Part shown: piece by piece, positions 7,881-16,013 of the stretch
Position numbering within the stretch: position 1 is the stretch's first letter
How the letters are laid out: the number at the start of each line of letters is the position of its first letter
From: an uncultured Acetatifactor sp.
Lineage (GTDB): Bacteria; Bacillota; Clostridia; Lachnospirales; Lachnospiraceae
NCBI GenBank assembly: GCA_910585015.1
Contig: CAJUCT010000002.1
Coordinates: 217,088 to 273,331, forward strand
Length of the DNA: 56,244 bases
Direction of reading: 5' to 3'
Translations under genes and position numbers: made by a program
The notes under the pieces: generated by a model
The model's input: only the letters and a program-made list of their open reading frames with translations
What the model was told of the DNA's origin: nothing
The model's database searches: none

Positions 7881-10196
7881 ATGCGTGTATCGGAGGAAGT
7901 GGAGGAGATTGTCGATAAGACAGTCATTTTGGCAAAAAACGCAGATTTTGAATATGTGGTGCCGGAGCTTATGTTATTTGTGATTTGTCAAAACGAAGTG
8001 TTTGCCAGAGCGTTTGAAAACTGCGGCGGCAGCGTCCGGGAACTGGACTATCATTTGAGAACGTATTTGGAAAATTATATGGAATACAGAAGCGAAGGCG
8101 ACGAGAGCGAGCCTCAGCTTTCACAGGATATGCAGAGTGTGTTGGATGCTGTCAGAGAGACGGCGCAAAACAGCGGAAAAGATGTGGTGGAGCTTTCCCA
8201 TATTCTGTGTGCTCTATATGGACTGGAGGAAAGCTATGCTGTCTACTATATGCGGACACAGGGAGTGGAACGGGCCGCTCTTCTCCAGGAGATGAATATT
8301 CTCTATGAAGAAATTGCCAGGGAAGGCGGACTGAGGGAAAACGGCATTTCGGCAGGAAACGGGCGGACCAGTGACAGGCAAAAGGACGGGGCGGACAGGG
8401 AACAGGAGAAGCGGCGGCAGGGCGGCAGGAAACAGAATACGGACTGGCAGCAGTATGCCGTCTGTCTGAACGATATGGTGGACCAGACAAATCCCCTTAT
8501 CGGCAGGGAGGAAGAGCTGGAGCGGACCATGCAGGTTCTCTGCCGCAAGGAGAAAAACAACCCTCTCCACATAGGGGAGCCAGGGGTGGGAAAAACCGCC
8601 ATCACCTATGGTCTGGCAAGGCTACTGGAGGAAGGCCAGGTTCCAGAGCCTCTGCGGGGGGCAAAAATATTTTCCCTGGATCTGGGAAGTCTGCTGGCGG
8701 GTACACAGTACAGAGGGGACTTTGAGAATCGGTTCAAAAAGGTCATGGACAGCATCAGCAGCCAGGAAAAGCCCATTATCTATATCGACGAGATCCACAA
8801 TATCGTGGGGGCGGGCGCGGTGGGCGGCGGAACCTTCGACATTTCCAATATGCTCAAGCCCTATCTGGAGAGAGGGCAGATCCGTTTTATCGGCGCCACC
8901 ACCTATGGGGAGTACAAAAAGCACTTTGAGAAGAGCAAGGGTCTTGTACGGAGATTTCAAAATATTGATATCAGGGAGCCGGACATTTCGGAATGCGTTC
9001 ATATTCTGGAGGGGCTGAAGGCGGGCTATGAGGAATTTCACGGCGTCACTTATGAGGAGGACACACTGGAATATGCGGCTTTAATGAGCGCAAAGTATAT
9101 AAACGAGCGTTTTCTGCCGGATAAGGCAGTGGATCTGATAGACGAGGCGGGGGCTTACCGCCGTTTGCATCCCCTTGAGGGAGAGCGCCAGTCTGTGGGA
9201 AAAGAACTGATTGACGAACTTCTCTCCAGGATCTGCCGGATTCCCAAACAGGTGGTGGAAAGCGACGAGACCGCCGCCCTGGCAACCCTTGAGGAGCGTC
9301 TGCAGGGCCATATATTCGGCCAGAACGAGGCCATAGCCCAGGTGGTCAACGCAGTGAAGTTTTCAAAGGCAGGGCTTTTGGACGAAGGGAAGCCCCTGGC
9401 CAGCCTGCTCTTTGTGGGCCCCACCGGTGTGGGAAAGACGGAGATTGCCAGAAGCCTTGCCAAGGAACTGGGGATATCTCTTGTCCGCTTTGACATGAGT
9501 GAATATGGGGAAAAACACGCGGTGGCAAAGCTCATCGGCGCGCCCGCAGGCTACGTGGGGTATGAGGAGGGCGGCCTTCTCACAGAGGAAATCCGTAAAC
9601 ATCCCCACGCGGTGCTTTTGCTGGACGAGATCGAAAAGGCCCATTCGGACATCTATAACATACTGCTGCAGGTGATGGATTATGCCACATTGACGGACAA
9701 TCAGGGCAGAAAGGCGGATTTCAGGAATGTCATCCTCATCATGACCTCCAACGCGGGGGCCAGCCGGGTAGGAAAGCCCGGTATCGGCTTTGGCGGATCG
9801 GATACCGGGGCGGAGGCCATAATGGAGGAGGTTAAGCGCATCTTCCAGCCCGAGTTCCGCAACCGCCTGACCAGGACGGTGGTATTTAACGGCATGGACG
9901 ATAAGATGGCCGGACAGATCGTGGACAAAAAGCTGGGTGAGCTTAAGCAGATGCTTCTGCGGAAAAATATAGAACTGTCCGCGGACGAAGCCGCCGCGAA
10001 ATGGATCAAAAAGAAAGGGATCAGCGCGGAATTTGGCGCAAGAGAGATCGGGCGCGTAATACAGGGAGAGATCAAGCCCCTTCTGGTGGATGAGATTTTG
10101 TTCGGGTCATTGAAGGAGGGGGGAAAATGTTTTCTCACCTGCGCTGACGGAAGGTTCGCGGTCAAGGAGCAAAACAATGTCGGAGAAAATGTGTAA
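7881..10196 (+). CDS. clpA: ATP-dependent Clp protease ATP-binding subunit ClpA
   Basis: A 771-residue AAA+ unfoldase that feeds ClpP. The N-terminal Clp-N repeats span about residues 1-145, then a charged linker (165-190) and D1 with Walker A GEPGVGKT near 233, Walker B IIYIDEIHN and arginine-finger region. D2 has GPTGVGKT near 513, VLLLDEIEKAH and the ClpP-binding loop PGIGFGG near 633. There is no coiled-coil M domain between D1 subdomains, so it is ClpA rather than ClpC or ClpB. ClpP is not in this window. ATG is preceded by AGAGAGGATAACG. It follows clpS after the palindromic insertion. Confidence 0.95.
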   Translation: MRVSEEVEEIVDKTVILAKNADFEYVVPELMLFVICQNEVFARAFENCGGSVRELDYHLRTYLENYMEYRSEGDESEPQLSQDMQSVLDAVRETAQNSGKDVVELSHILCALYGLEESYAVYYMRTQGVERAALLQEMNILYEEIAREGGLRENGISAGNGRTSDRQKDGADREQEKRRQGGRKQNTDWQQYAVCLNDMVDQTNPLIGREEELERTMQVLCRKEKNNPLHIGEPGVGKTAITYGLARLLEEGQVPEPLRGAKIFSLDLGSLLAGTQYRGDFENRFKKVMDSISSQEKPIIYIDEIHNIVGAGAVGGGTFDISNMLKPYLERGQIRFIGATTYGEYKKHFEKSKGLVRRFQNIDIREPDISECVHILEGLKAGYEEFHGVTYEEDTLEYAALMSAKYINERFLPDKAVDLIDEAGAYRRLHPLEGERQSVGKELIDELLSRICRIPKQVVESDETAALATLEERLQGHIFGQNEAIAQVVNAVKFSKAGLLDEGKPLASLLFVGPTGVGKTEIARSLAKELGISLVRFDMSEYGEKHAVAKLIGAPAGYVGYEEGGLLTEEIRKHPHAVLLLDEIEKAHSDIYNILLQVMDYATLTDNQGRKADFRNVILIMTSNAGASRVGKPGIGFGGSDTGAEAIMEEVKRIFQPEFRNRLTRTVVFNGMDDKMAGQIVDKKLGELKQMLLRKNIELSADEAAAKWIKKKGISAEFGAREIGRVIQGEIKPLLVDEILFGSLKEGGKCFLTCADGRFAVKEQNNVGENV

Positions 10197-10206
10197 CAAA
10201 GAGAAT

Positions 10207-10243
10207 CCCGTATTTATACGGGTTTTGGCGTTTTGCAAACGCC
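10207..10243 (+). terminator. Double hairpin between clpA and aat
   Basis: CCCGTAT/ATACGGG (10207-10222) followed by TTTT, then GGCGTTT/AAACGCC (10227-10243). The T-tract is short, so partial termination or 3'-end stabilisation is more likely than a full stop before aat. Confidence 0.5.
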
Positions 10244-10277
10244 TAAAGGAACTTAATCTAAGAAAGGAGCGAAAACG

Positions 10278-10928
10278 GTGCCGGTGTATCGTTTAAATCC
10301 CAAAGAGATATCTTTTCCAAATCCCGTGCTCGCCGAGGAGGACGGGCTGTTGGCCGTGGGAGGCGACCTGTGCGTGGAACGGCTCCTACTGGCCTATACC
10401 CATGGTATTTTCCCCTGGTACTCCCCGGGGGAGGAGATAATGTGGTGGTGCCCGAAGCGGCGGTTTGTCATTATACCGGAGGAAATCCACATTTCACGCT
10501 CCATGAATAAATATATTCGCAGGCATACATACAGATTTCAGTTAAATCGGGATTTCGGGGATACCATGCACCGGTGCCGGGCTAAGAGGGAATTCGAAGA
10601 AGGAACCTGGATTACCGACGAAATGGAGGAGGCGTATTGCCGGCTGAACAGAGAGGGCTATGCCCTGAGTCTGGAGGTCTTTGAGGGAGATGAACTGGCG
10701 GGCGGGCTCTACGGAGTTTCCATCGGGCGATGCTTTTTTGGGGAGAGCATGTTTTCGGAAAAGGAGAACGGCTCCAAAGCGGCGCTGATTGCGCTGGCCA
10801 GGATGCTGGAGGAGAACGGGTTTTTGATGATTGACTGTCAGTTCCACACGCCCCATCTGGAGAGCATGGGCGGAAAATATATCTCCTGGGAGGAATACGA
10901 CAGAATGCTTCGGGAGGGCACGGGATAA
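10278..10928 (+). CDS. aat: Leucyl/phenylalanyl-tRNA--protein transferase
   Basis: Transfers Leu or Phe from aminoacyl-tRNA to the N-terminus of proteins that begin with Arg or Lys, creating a ClpS ligand. Conserved blocks: FP 13-14, GGDL 28-31, GIFPWYS 43-49, WWCP 56-59, GGLYGVSIGRCFFGESMFS 142-160 and DCQ...TPHLESMG 186-198. The 216-residue length is usual. GTG start with AAGGAGCG upstream. It lies 81 bases after clpA, completing the ClpS-ClpA N-degron route. Aat is widespread in Proteobacteria and sporadic in Firmicutes, which is general knowledge, not tested here. Confidence 0.95.
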   Translation: MPVYRLNPKEISFPNPVLAEEDGLLAVGGDLCVERLLLAYTHGIFPWYSPGEEIMWWCPKRRFVIIPEEIHISRSMNKYIRRHTYRFQLNRDFGDTMHRCRAKREFEEGTWITDEMEEAYCRLNREGYALSLEVFEGDELAGGLYGVSIGRCFFGESMFSEKENGSKAALIALARMLEENGFLMIDCQFHTPHLESMGGKYISWEEYDRMLREGTG

Positions 10929-10984
10929 AATTATTAACAAACTGTAAAAATTCCCAGTTTTACCAAATATTTTTGATTTACATC

Positions 10985-11013
10985 TTGAATTTTGGACAGG
11001 AATTAGGTAAAAT
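10985..11013 (+). promoter_or_regulatory. SigA-type promoter of gapA with TTGACAA direct repeats downstream
   Basis: TTGAAT (10985-10990), 17-bp spacer, TAAAAT (11008-11013). Just after it, at 11021-11039, TTGACAA occurs twice 11 bases apart around the palindromic core CAAAATTTTG, a plausible operator for a redox or sugar-phosphate regulator. Identity of the regulator is not shown by the sequence. Confidence 0.45.
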
Positions 11014-11115
11014 AACATTGTTGACAAAATTTTGACAATCCGGCGGCGGTCAGTATCGGCAGTCGGTGGAGTTTTTGTCAAAATAATATAAAATTAATTT
11101 TAGGAGGAAACTAAA

Positions 11116-12129
11116 ATGGCAGTAAGAGTAGCAATTAATGGTTTTGGCCGTATTGGTCGTCTGGCTTTCAGACAGATGTTCGACGCAGAGGGCTATGAGG
11201 TAGTAGCAATAAACGATCTGACCAGCCCCAAGATGCTGGCCCATCTGCTCAAGTATGACTCTTCTCAGGGCAAGTATAAGTACGCTGACAGCGTAGTGGC
11301 CGGCGAGGACAACATCACTGTGAACGGCAAGACCATCACCATCTACAAAGAGGCAGATGCTTCCAAGCTTCCTTGGGGCGAGCTGAAGGTAGACGTAGTT
11401 CTGGAGTGTACCGGTTTCTACACCTCCAAGGACAAGGCTTCCGCACACATCACCGCTGGCGCCCGCAAGGTTGTTATCTCTGCTCCCGCAGGCAATGACC
11501 TTCCTACCATCGTATACAATGTAAACCACGACACATTAAAGCCCGAAGATACCGTTATCTCCGCAGCTTCCTGCACAACCAACTGCTTGGCGCCCATGGC
11601 TAAGGCATTGAACGATTTCGCTGCTATCCAGAGCGGTATCATGACCACCGTTCACGCTTATACCGGCGACCAGATGATTCTGGATGGTCCCCAGAGAAAG
11701 GGCGATCTGAGAAGAAGCCGCGCAGGCGCCTGCAACATCGTTCCCAACTCCACCGGTGCTGCTAAGGCAATCGGCCTGGTTATCCCTGAACTGAACGGCA
11801 AGCTGATCGGTTCCGCACAGCGTGTACCCACCCCTACCGGTTCTACCACCATTCTGGTAGCAGTTGTAAAGGGCGAGGTTACCAAGGAAGGCATCAATGC
11901 TGCCATGAAGGCGGCTGCCACCGAGTCCTTCGGCTACAATGAGGACGAGATCGTATCTTCCGACGTGATCGGCAGCACCTACGGTTCTATCTTTGACGCT
12001 ACCCAGACCATGGTTTCTAAGATGGAAGACGGCAATTCCCTGGTACAGGTTGTTTCCTGGTATGACAACGAGAACAGCTACACCTCTCAGATGGTTCGTA
12101 CCATTAAGTACTTCAGCGAACTGGCTTAA
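11116..12129 (+). CDS. gapA: Glyceraldehyde-3-phosphate dehydrogenase
   Basis: Phosphorylating NAD-dependent enzyme of glycolysis. The Rossmann start is VAINGFGRIGR (5-15), NAD specificity is suggested by N33-D34 (AINDLTS), and the catalytic cysteine is C153 in SAASCTTNC, with the partner histidine in TTVHAYTGDQ. SWYDNENSYTSQMVRT near the C-terminus is diagnostic. Length of 337 residues is normal. Codon use is strongly biased to a small set, unlike most neighbours, as expected for a highly expressed gene. AGGAGG precedes the ATG. Confidence 0.98.
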   Translation: MAVRVAINGFGRIGRLAFRQMFDAEGYEVVAINDLTSPKMLAHLLKYDSSQGKYKYADSVVAGEDNITVNGKTITIYKEADASKLPWGELKVDVVLECTGFYTSKDKASAHITAGARKVVISAPAGNDLPTIVYNVNHDTLKPEDTVISAASCTTNCLAPMAKALNDFAAIQSGIMTTVHAYTGDQMILDGPQRKGDLRRSRAGACNIVPNSTGAAKAIGLVIPELNGKLIGSAQRVPTPTGSTTILVAVVKGEVTKEGINAAMKAAATESFGYNEDEIVSSDVIGSTYGSIFDATQTMVSKMEDGNSLVQVVSWYDNENSYTSQMVRTIKYFSELA

Positions 12130-12148
12130 GTATAGTAGAGTAAGACCT

Positions 12149-12186
12149 TTAAGGGTCCGGTCCTTGGACCGGGCCTTTAACTTTTA
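12149..12186 (+). terminator. Hairpin between gapA and pgk
   Basis: AAGGGTCCGGTCC pairs with GGACCGGGCCTT around a TT loop, followed by TAACTTTT. It can act as an attenuator, letting gapA mRNA exceed pgk mRNA, a common pattern for this operon. Confidence 0.6.
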
Positions 12187-12213
12187 ATATTTTTATAAAA
12201 AGGAGATCAAGAA

Positions 12214-13440
12214 ATGGGCTTAAACAAAAAATCCGTTGATGATATCAACGTAAAGGGAAGAAGAGTTTTGGTTAGATGTGATTTTAACGTGCCGTTAAAG
12301 AACGGGGAGATCACCGACGAAACCCGTATCGTGGCGGCTCTGCCCACCATCCAGAAGCTGATGAATGACGGCGGCAAGGTAATCCTTTGCTCCCATCTGG
12401 GCAAGGTGAAAGAGGGCCCCAATGAGAAGGAGTCCCTGGCTCCCGTTGCCAAGAGACTGTCCGAGAAGCTGGGCAAAGAAGTGGTGTTTGTGGCAGACTA
12501 TAATGTTACCGGTGAGGCGGCCACCGCGGCAGTGGAGGCCATGAAGGAAGGGGATGTGGTTCTGCTGCAGAATACCCGTTTCCGCGGCAAGGAGGAGACC
12601 AAGAACGGCGAGCAGTTCTCCCAGGAACTGGCTGACTTGGCTGACGACTATGTATGTGACGCCTTCGGTTCCTCCCACAGGGCCCATGCCTCCGTGGAGG
12701 GCGTGACCAAGTGCATTACCGCCAAGGGCGGCTCCAATGTGGTGGGCTATCTGATGCAGAAGGAGATCAACTTCCTGGGCAATGCAGTGGAGAATCCGGT
12801 GAGACCTTTTGTGGCTATTCTGGGCGGCGCCAAGGTTGCAGACAAGCTGAATGTTATCTCCAACCTGCTGGAGAAGTGTGATACACTGATTATCGGCGGC
12901 GGCATGGCTTACACCTTCCTGAAGGCACAGGGCTATGAGATCGGTAATTCTCTGGTGGACAATGAGAAGCTGGATTACTGTAAGGAGATGATGGAAAAAG
13001 CCGAGAAGCTGGGCAAGAAGCTGCTGCTTCCTGTGGACTCCGTTACAGTGGCGGCATTCCCCAATCCTATAGACGCCGAGATTGAGACAGAGGTTTATGA
13101 TGTAAAGAATATGCCTGCCGACAGAGAGGGCTGTGATATCGGTCCCAAGACGGCTGAGATGTATGCGGAGGCCGTAAGGAGCGCCAAGACCGTGGTTTGG
13201 AACGGCCCCATGGGCGTGTTTGAGAATCCGATTCTGGCAGCAGGCACCATCGCAGTGGCTAAGTCCCTGGCTGAAACCGATGCCACCACTATCATCGGCG
13301 GCGGTGATTCCGCGGCGGCTGTAAATCAGCTGGGCTTCGGCGACAAGATGAGCCATATCTCCACCGGCGGCGGCGCTTCTCTGGAGTTTTTGGAGGGCAA
13401 GACTCTTCCCGGTGTTGCGGCGGCCGACGACAAGGCTTGA
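12214..13440 (+). CDS. pgk: Phosphoglycerate kinase
   Basis: Converts 1,3-bisphosphoglycerate and ADP to 3-phosphoglycerate and ATP. Visible signatures are RRVLVRCDFNVPL (residues 15-27), the substrate-binding SHLGKVK, FGSSHRAHAS, GGAKVADKLNV, WNGPMGVFE and GGGDSAAA. Length of 408 residues is usual for a bacterial monomeric enzyme. It begins with AAAAAGGAG upstream and is 84 bases after gapA across a hairpin. It precedes a MazG-like gene and tpiA in the same direction. Confidence 0.98.
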   Translation: MGLNKKSVDDINVKGRRVLVRCDFNVPLKNGEITDETRIVAALPTIQKLMNDGGKVILCSHLGKVKEGPNEKESLAPVAKRLSEKLGKEVVFVADYNVTGEAATAAVEAMKEGDVVLLQNTRFRGKEETKNGEQFSQELADLADDYVCDAFGSSHRAHASVEGVTKCITAKGGSNVVGYLMQKEINFLGNAVENPVRPFVAILGGAKVADKLNVISNLLEKCDTLIIGGGMAYTFLKAQGYEIGNSLVDNEKLDYCKEMMEKAEKLGKKLLLPVDSVTVAAFPNPIDAEIETEVYDVKNMPADREGCDIGPKTAEMYAEAVRSAKTVVWNGPMGVFENPILAAGTIAVAKSLAETDATTIIGGGDSAAAVNQLGFGDKMSHISTGGGASLEFLEGKTLPGVAAADDKA

Positions 13441-13452
13441 GACGAGGCCAAA

Positions 13453-13824
13453 ATGGACGTCTTTACTGAACATGGATCAGACGGCCAGAGGGTTGGCGAT
13501 GACTTTACCGTAAACGAGATGCTGGAGTTGCAGAGAAAGCTTCAAGAGGAATATAAGGACAGGTGGAAACCAATCTGTCCGGAACTGGGCAATGAAAAGC
13601 TGCTTTTCATGGTCGGAGAGATCGGCGAGGTAATAGACATCGTAAAGAAAAACGGCGGGCAAAGAGCCGCTGGAGATACGCAGCTTCGGACGCATCTTGT
13701 AGAGGAACTGGCGGATGTTCTGATGTATTACAATGAAGTCCTTCTGTGCTACGGAGTTACGGCAGAGGAACTCAAACGCGCCTATACAGAAAAAGTGGAG
13801 AGAAATATGACCCGCTGGAAATAA
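13453..13824 (+). CDS. MazG-like nucleotide pyrophosphohydrolase domain protein
   Basis: A 123-residue all-alpha protein. FMVGEIGEVIDIVKK (residues 52-66) and EELADVLMYYNEVLL (82-96) supply the EExxE/ExxD acidic metal site of the MazG/dUTPase-like superfamily, which hydrolyses nucleoside triphosphates to monophosphates. The substrate cannot be told from sequence. It lies 12 bases after pgk and ahead of tpiA, so it is co-expressed with glycolysis; whether it has a house-cleaning role for glycolytic nucleotides is speculation. Confidence 0.8.
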   Translation: MDVFTEHGSDGQRVGDDFTVNEMLELQRKLQEEYKDRWKPICPELGNEKLLFMVGEIGEVIDIVKKNGGQRAAGDTQLRTHLVEELADVLMYYNEVLLCYGVTAEELKRAYTEKVERNMTRWK

Positions 13825-13854
13825 TTTGTGCAAAACGGAAGGTTCTATGACCTT

Positions 13855-14059
13855 TTAAACAGCATATTCCCGGACAGCGCACTGAGAAACATCGGGACGC
13901 CGGAGCGGCCGGATGTTTCTCACCAGGGATGTGAGATGGAGGGGAATATGCGGAACTTAAACAGCATATTCCCGGACAGCGCACTGAGAAACATCGGGAC
14001 GCCGGAGCGGCCGGATGTTTCTCACCAGGGATGTGAGATGGAAGGGAATATGCGGAACT
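13855..14059 (+). repeat. Tandem duplication of a 102-bp nested-hairpin element before tpiA
   Basis: Two nearly identical 102-bp units (13855-13956 and 13957-14058), differing at one or two bases. Each has outer arms GCATATTCCC/GGGAATATGC and inner arms GAGAAACATC/GATGTTTCTC enclosing a loop GGACGCCGGAGCGGCC. The period is 34 codons, so a 77-codon frame stays open through it, but no ribosome binding site or family supports a protein. A diverged unit occurs before pilT (31676-31795), with relics before mutM and clpS. Confidence 0.8.
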
Positions 14060-14084
14060 AAAAATAGAAATCGAGGAAAAGAGT

Positions 14085-14837
14085 ATGGCAAGAAAGAAAA
14101 TCATTGCCGGCAACTGGAAGATGAATATGACTCCCAGCCAGGCAGTAGAATTGGTTAATACCTTAAAGCCTCTGGTGGCAAATGACGAGGTGGACGTGGT
14201 GTTCTGTGTGCCCGCCATCGACATTATCCCCGCTATGGAGGCAGCCAAGGGCACCAATATCCAGATTGGTGCGGAGAACATGTATTTTGAGGAGAAGGGC
14301 GCTTTCACCGGCGAGATCGCTCCTGATATGTTGACGGATGTGGGCGTTAAGTATGTGATTATCGGTCATTCCGAGAGAAGAGAGTACTTTGCCGAGACCG
14401 ACGAAACCGTGAATAAGAAGGTGCTGAAAGCCTTTGAGCACGGTATCACCCCCATCATCTGCTGCGGTGAGTCCCTGACCCAGAGAGAGCAGGGCATCAC
14501 CATTGATTGGATTCGCCAGCAGATCAAGATTGCGTTCCTGAATGTGACAGCAGAGCAGGCTGCAGCCGCAGTCATCGCCTATGAGCCCATCTGGGCCATC
14601 GGCACAGGCAAAGTGGCTACCACCGAGCAGGCCCAGGAGGTGTGCAAGGCCATCCGTGACTGCATTGCCGAAATCTATGACGAGGCAACCGCAGCGGCTA
14701 TCCGCATTCAGTACGGCGGATCCGTGTCAGCTTCCAGCGCTCCCGAGTTGTTTGCCCAGCCCGATATCGACGGCGGCCTGGTGGGCGGCGCTTCACTGAA
14801 GCCGGATTTTGGGAAGATTGTCAATTATAACAAATAG
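14085..14837 (+). CDS. tpiA: Triosephosphate isomerase
   Basis: Interconverts dihydroxyacetone phosphate and glyceraldehyde-3-phosphate. Catalytic residues are K12 (GNWKMN), H95 (IIGHSERR) and E167 (AYEPIWAIGTG); the phosphate-binding YGGSVS and GGLVGGASL loops are near the C-terminus. Length of 250 residues is normal for the TIM barrel. GAGGAAAAGAG precedes the start. It is last of the gapA-pgk-tpiA cluster and has the duplicated hairpin element as its immediate leader. Confidence 0.98.
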   Translation: MARKKIIAGNWKMNMTPSQAVELVNTLKPLVANDEVDVVFCVPAIDIIPAMEAAKGTNIQIGAENMYFEEKGAFTGEIAPDMLTDVGVKYVIIGHSERREYFAETDETVNKKVLKAFEHGITPIICCGESLTQREQGITIDWIRQQIKIAFLNVTAEQAAAAVIAYEPIWAIGTGKVATTEQAQEVCKAIRDCIAEIYDEATAAAIRIQYGGSVSASSAPELFAQPDIDGGLVGGASLKPDFGKIVNYNK

Positions 14838-14916
14838 GCAAGTTTGCAGAGCAGTAGATGACTTGTTTGAGTCAAGATGTATTATTTGTAACAAGTAAGT
14901 GCCGGAAATAAATAAC

Positions 14917-14954
14917 AAAAGGCGTTGGGTTCAAGAAAAACCAGCGCCTTTTAT
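14917..14954. terminator. Bidirectional terminator between tpiA and the leftward gene
   Basis: AAAAGGCGTTGG (14917-14928) pairs with CCAGCGCCTTTT (14941-14952). A-rich on one side and T-rich on the other, so it can serve tpiA and the convergent gene at 14983. Confidence 0.75.
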
Positions 14955-14982
14955 ATATGGAATTTAGATTATCGTATAATTG

Positions 14983-15630
14983 TCAATTCTCATCTGCTGT
15001 TATATCCGTTTCGGCAGCATCACCGCCGGAGGCGATTTCTTCTCCCACGCCTGCCTCCAGGTCATCCACCTCATCCTGGACGGACTGTACCTTGGCATCT
15101 AAATGGATTGCGCGCAGGATCAGGTTTACATCCTCCGGAGAAAACATTCCGATGGCCTTGGAAAGCTGGCCGATATTGGCCCGATTCACCTTCAGATGCC
15201 CGCCGCCGGAGAGGGGAATATTGATAACCTGTTTGGAGTTTGTCATATCACCAAGGCAGATGCTGTTTGTCTTCTCATCACAGGTGAATACTACTCCGTT
15301 ATAGGTAATAACATTGTCCTTGGCCAGATAGCCGTAAGGAACCTTGGGAGCGGTTCGGATGTTGCTGAGGATGTTCTTGCTTCCCTTGATGGCAGCCTCA
15401 TATACCTTGGCAGCTTCGCTTCTGTCGCTGGGGGTTTCCTCGGTTACCGGTTTCATCTTTTTCTCAGCCTCCGATTCAACCAGACGCTGAAGCGTATTGC
15501 CGCCCGATGTCATCCAGCCGGAACTGCCTGATTTGGCGGTGCTGCTCCCCGAAAAGCGTCTTCCCCTTACTCCCGTGCTTGCTGCAGAGGATTCCCTGAT
15601 GGATTCGGTCATTCTTATGGTGTTACTCAT
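14983..15630 (-). CDS. Hypothetical protein, 215 residues
   Basis: No family recognised. The start (MSNTIRMTESIRESS) has AGGAGG 9 bases upstream. Residues 1-45 are Ser/Gly/Arg rich and probably disordered; residues 80-190 look folded, with beta stretches (NVITYNGVVFTCDE, QVINIPLSGGGHLKVN) and a helix (FSPEDVNLILRAIHLDAKVQ); the last 25 residues are acidic. Expressed alone and convergent with tpiA. The central part reminds me of small clostridial proteins of unknown role, and I assign none. Confidence 0.65.
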   Translation of the reverse strand: MSNTIRMTESIRESSAASTGVRGRRFSGSSTAKSGSSGWMTSGGNTLQRLVESEAEKKMKPVTEETPSDRSEAAKVYEAAIKGSKNILSNIRTAPKVPYGYLAKDNVITYNGVVFTCDEKTNSICLGDMTNSKQVINIPLSGGGHLKVNRANIGQLSKAIGMFSPEDVNLILRAIHLDAKVQSVQDEVDDLEAGVGEEIASGGDAAETDITADEN

Positions 15631-15962
15631 TGCAATATACCTCCTATTTAAGTACTGCATATCTTTTGCCATCACACATGTGATTTGTCTGCATGAAAAA
15701 AGCCGCAAATGACATTAAGTTTTCCCTATGCCATCCGTGGCTGCTATTTCTTCCTGCTGATATAAATATCGGAAAATCCCTCTAAAGCTTTAGTGCAGCC
15801 AATAGTCTATTCGTGCTTTCATCTTGCAACTCTACATAATCATCCGACGCACTTAATTTGTGCATTGCGAAAATGCAGACTTTTTGGTACAATATAACGG
15901 ACGGTTCACTTAGTAAGCTTCTATATTGCAAGATGGAGGCACAGCAGGAATGGTCCGGGCAA

Positions 15963-16000
15963 ACCGGAAGTTTGTCCAAGGCTAAATTCCCGATATGCAG
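15963..16000. repeat. GGAGTTTG-family palindromic repeat, degenerate copy 2
   Basis: GGAAGTTTGTCCAAGGC followed by TAAATTCCCGATATGCAG aligns with copies 1 and 3, but arms carry mismatches. It lies 14 bases before the zinc-ribbon gene; the 383-base gap 15631-16013 holds nothing else I can support. Confidence 0.4.
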
Positions 16001-16013
16001 AAAAGAGGTAGAC

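Noticed and set aside
13828..14061. 77-codon ORF through the tandem repeat before tpiA
   Set aside because: It stays open only because the repeat period is 34 codons; no ribosome binding site, no family, and the diverged unit before pilT does not keep a comparable protein.
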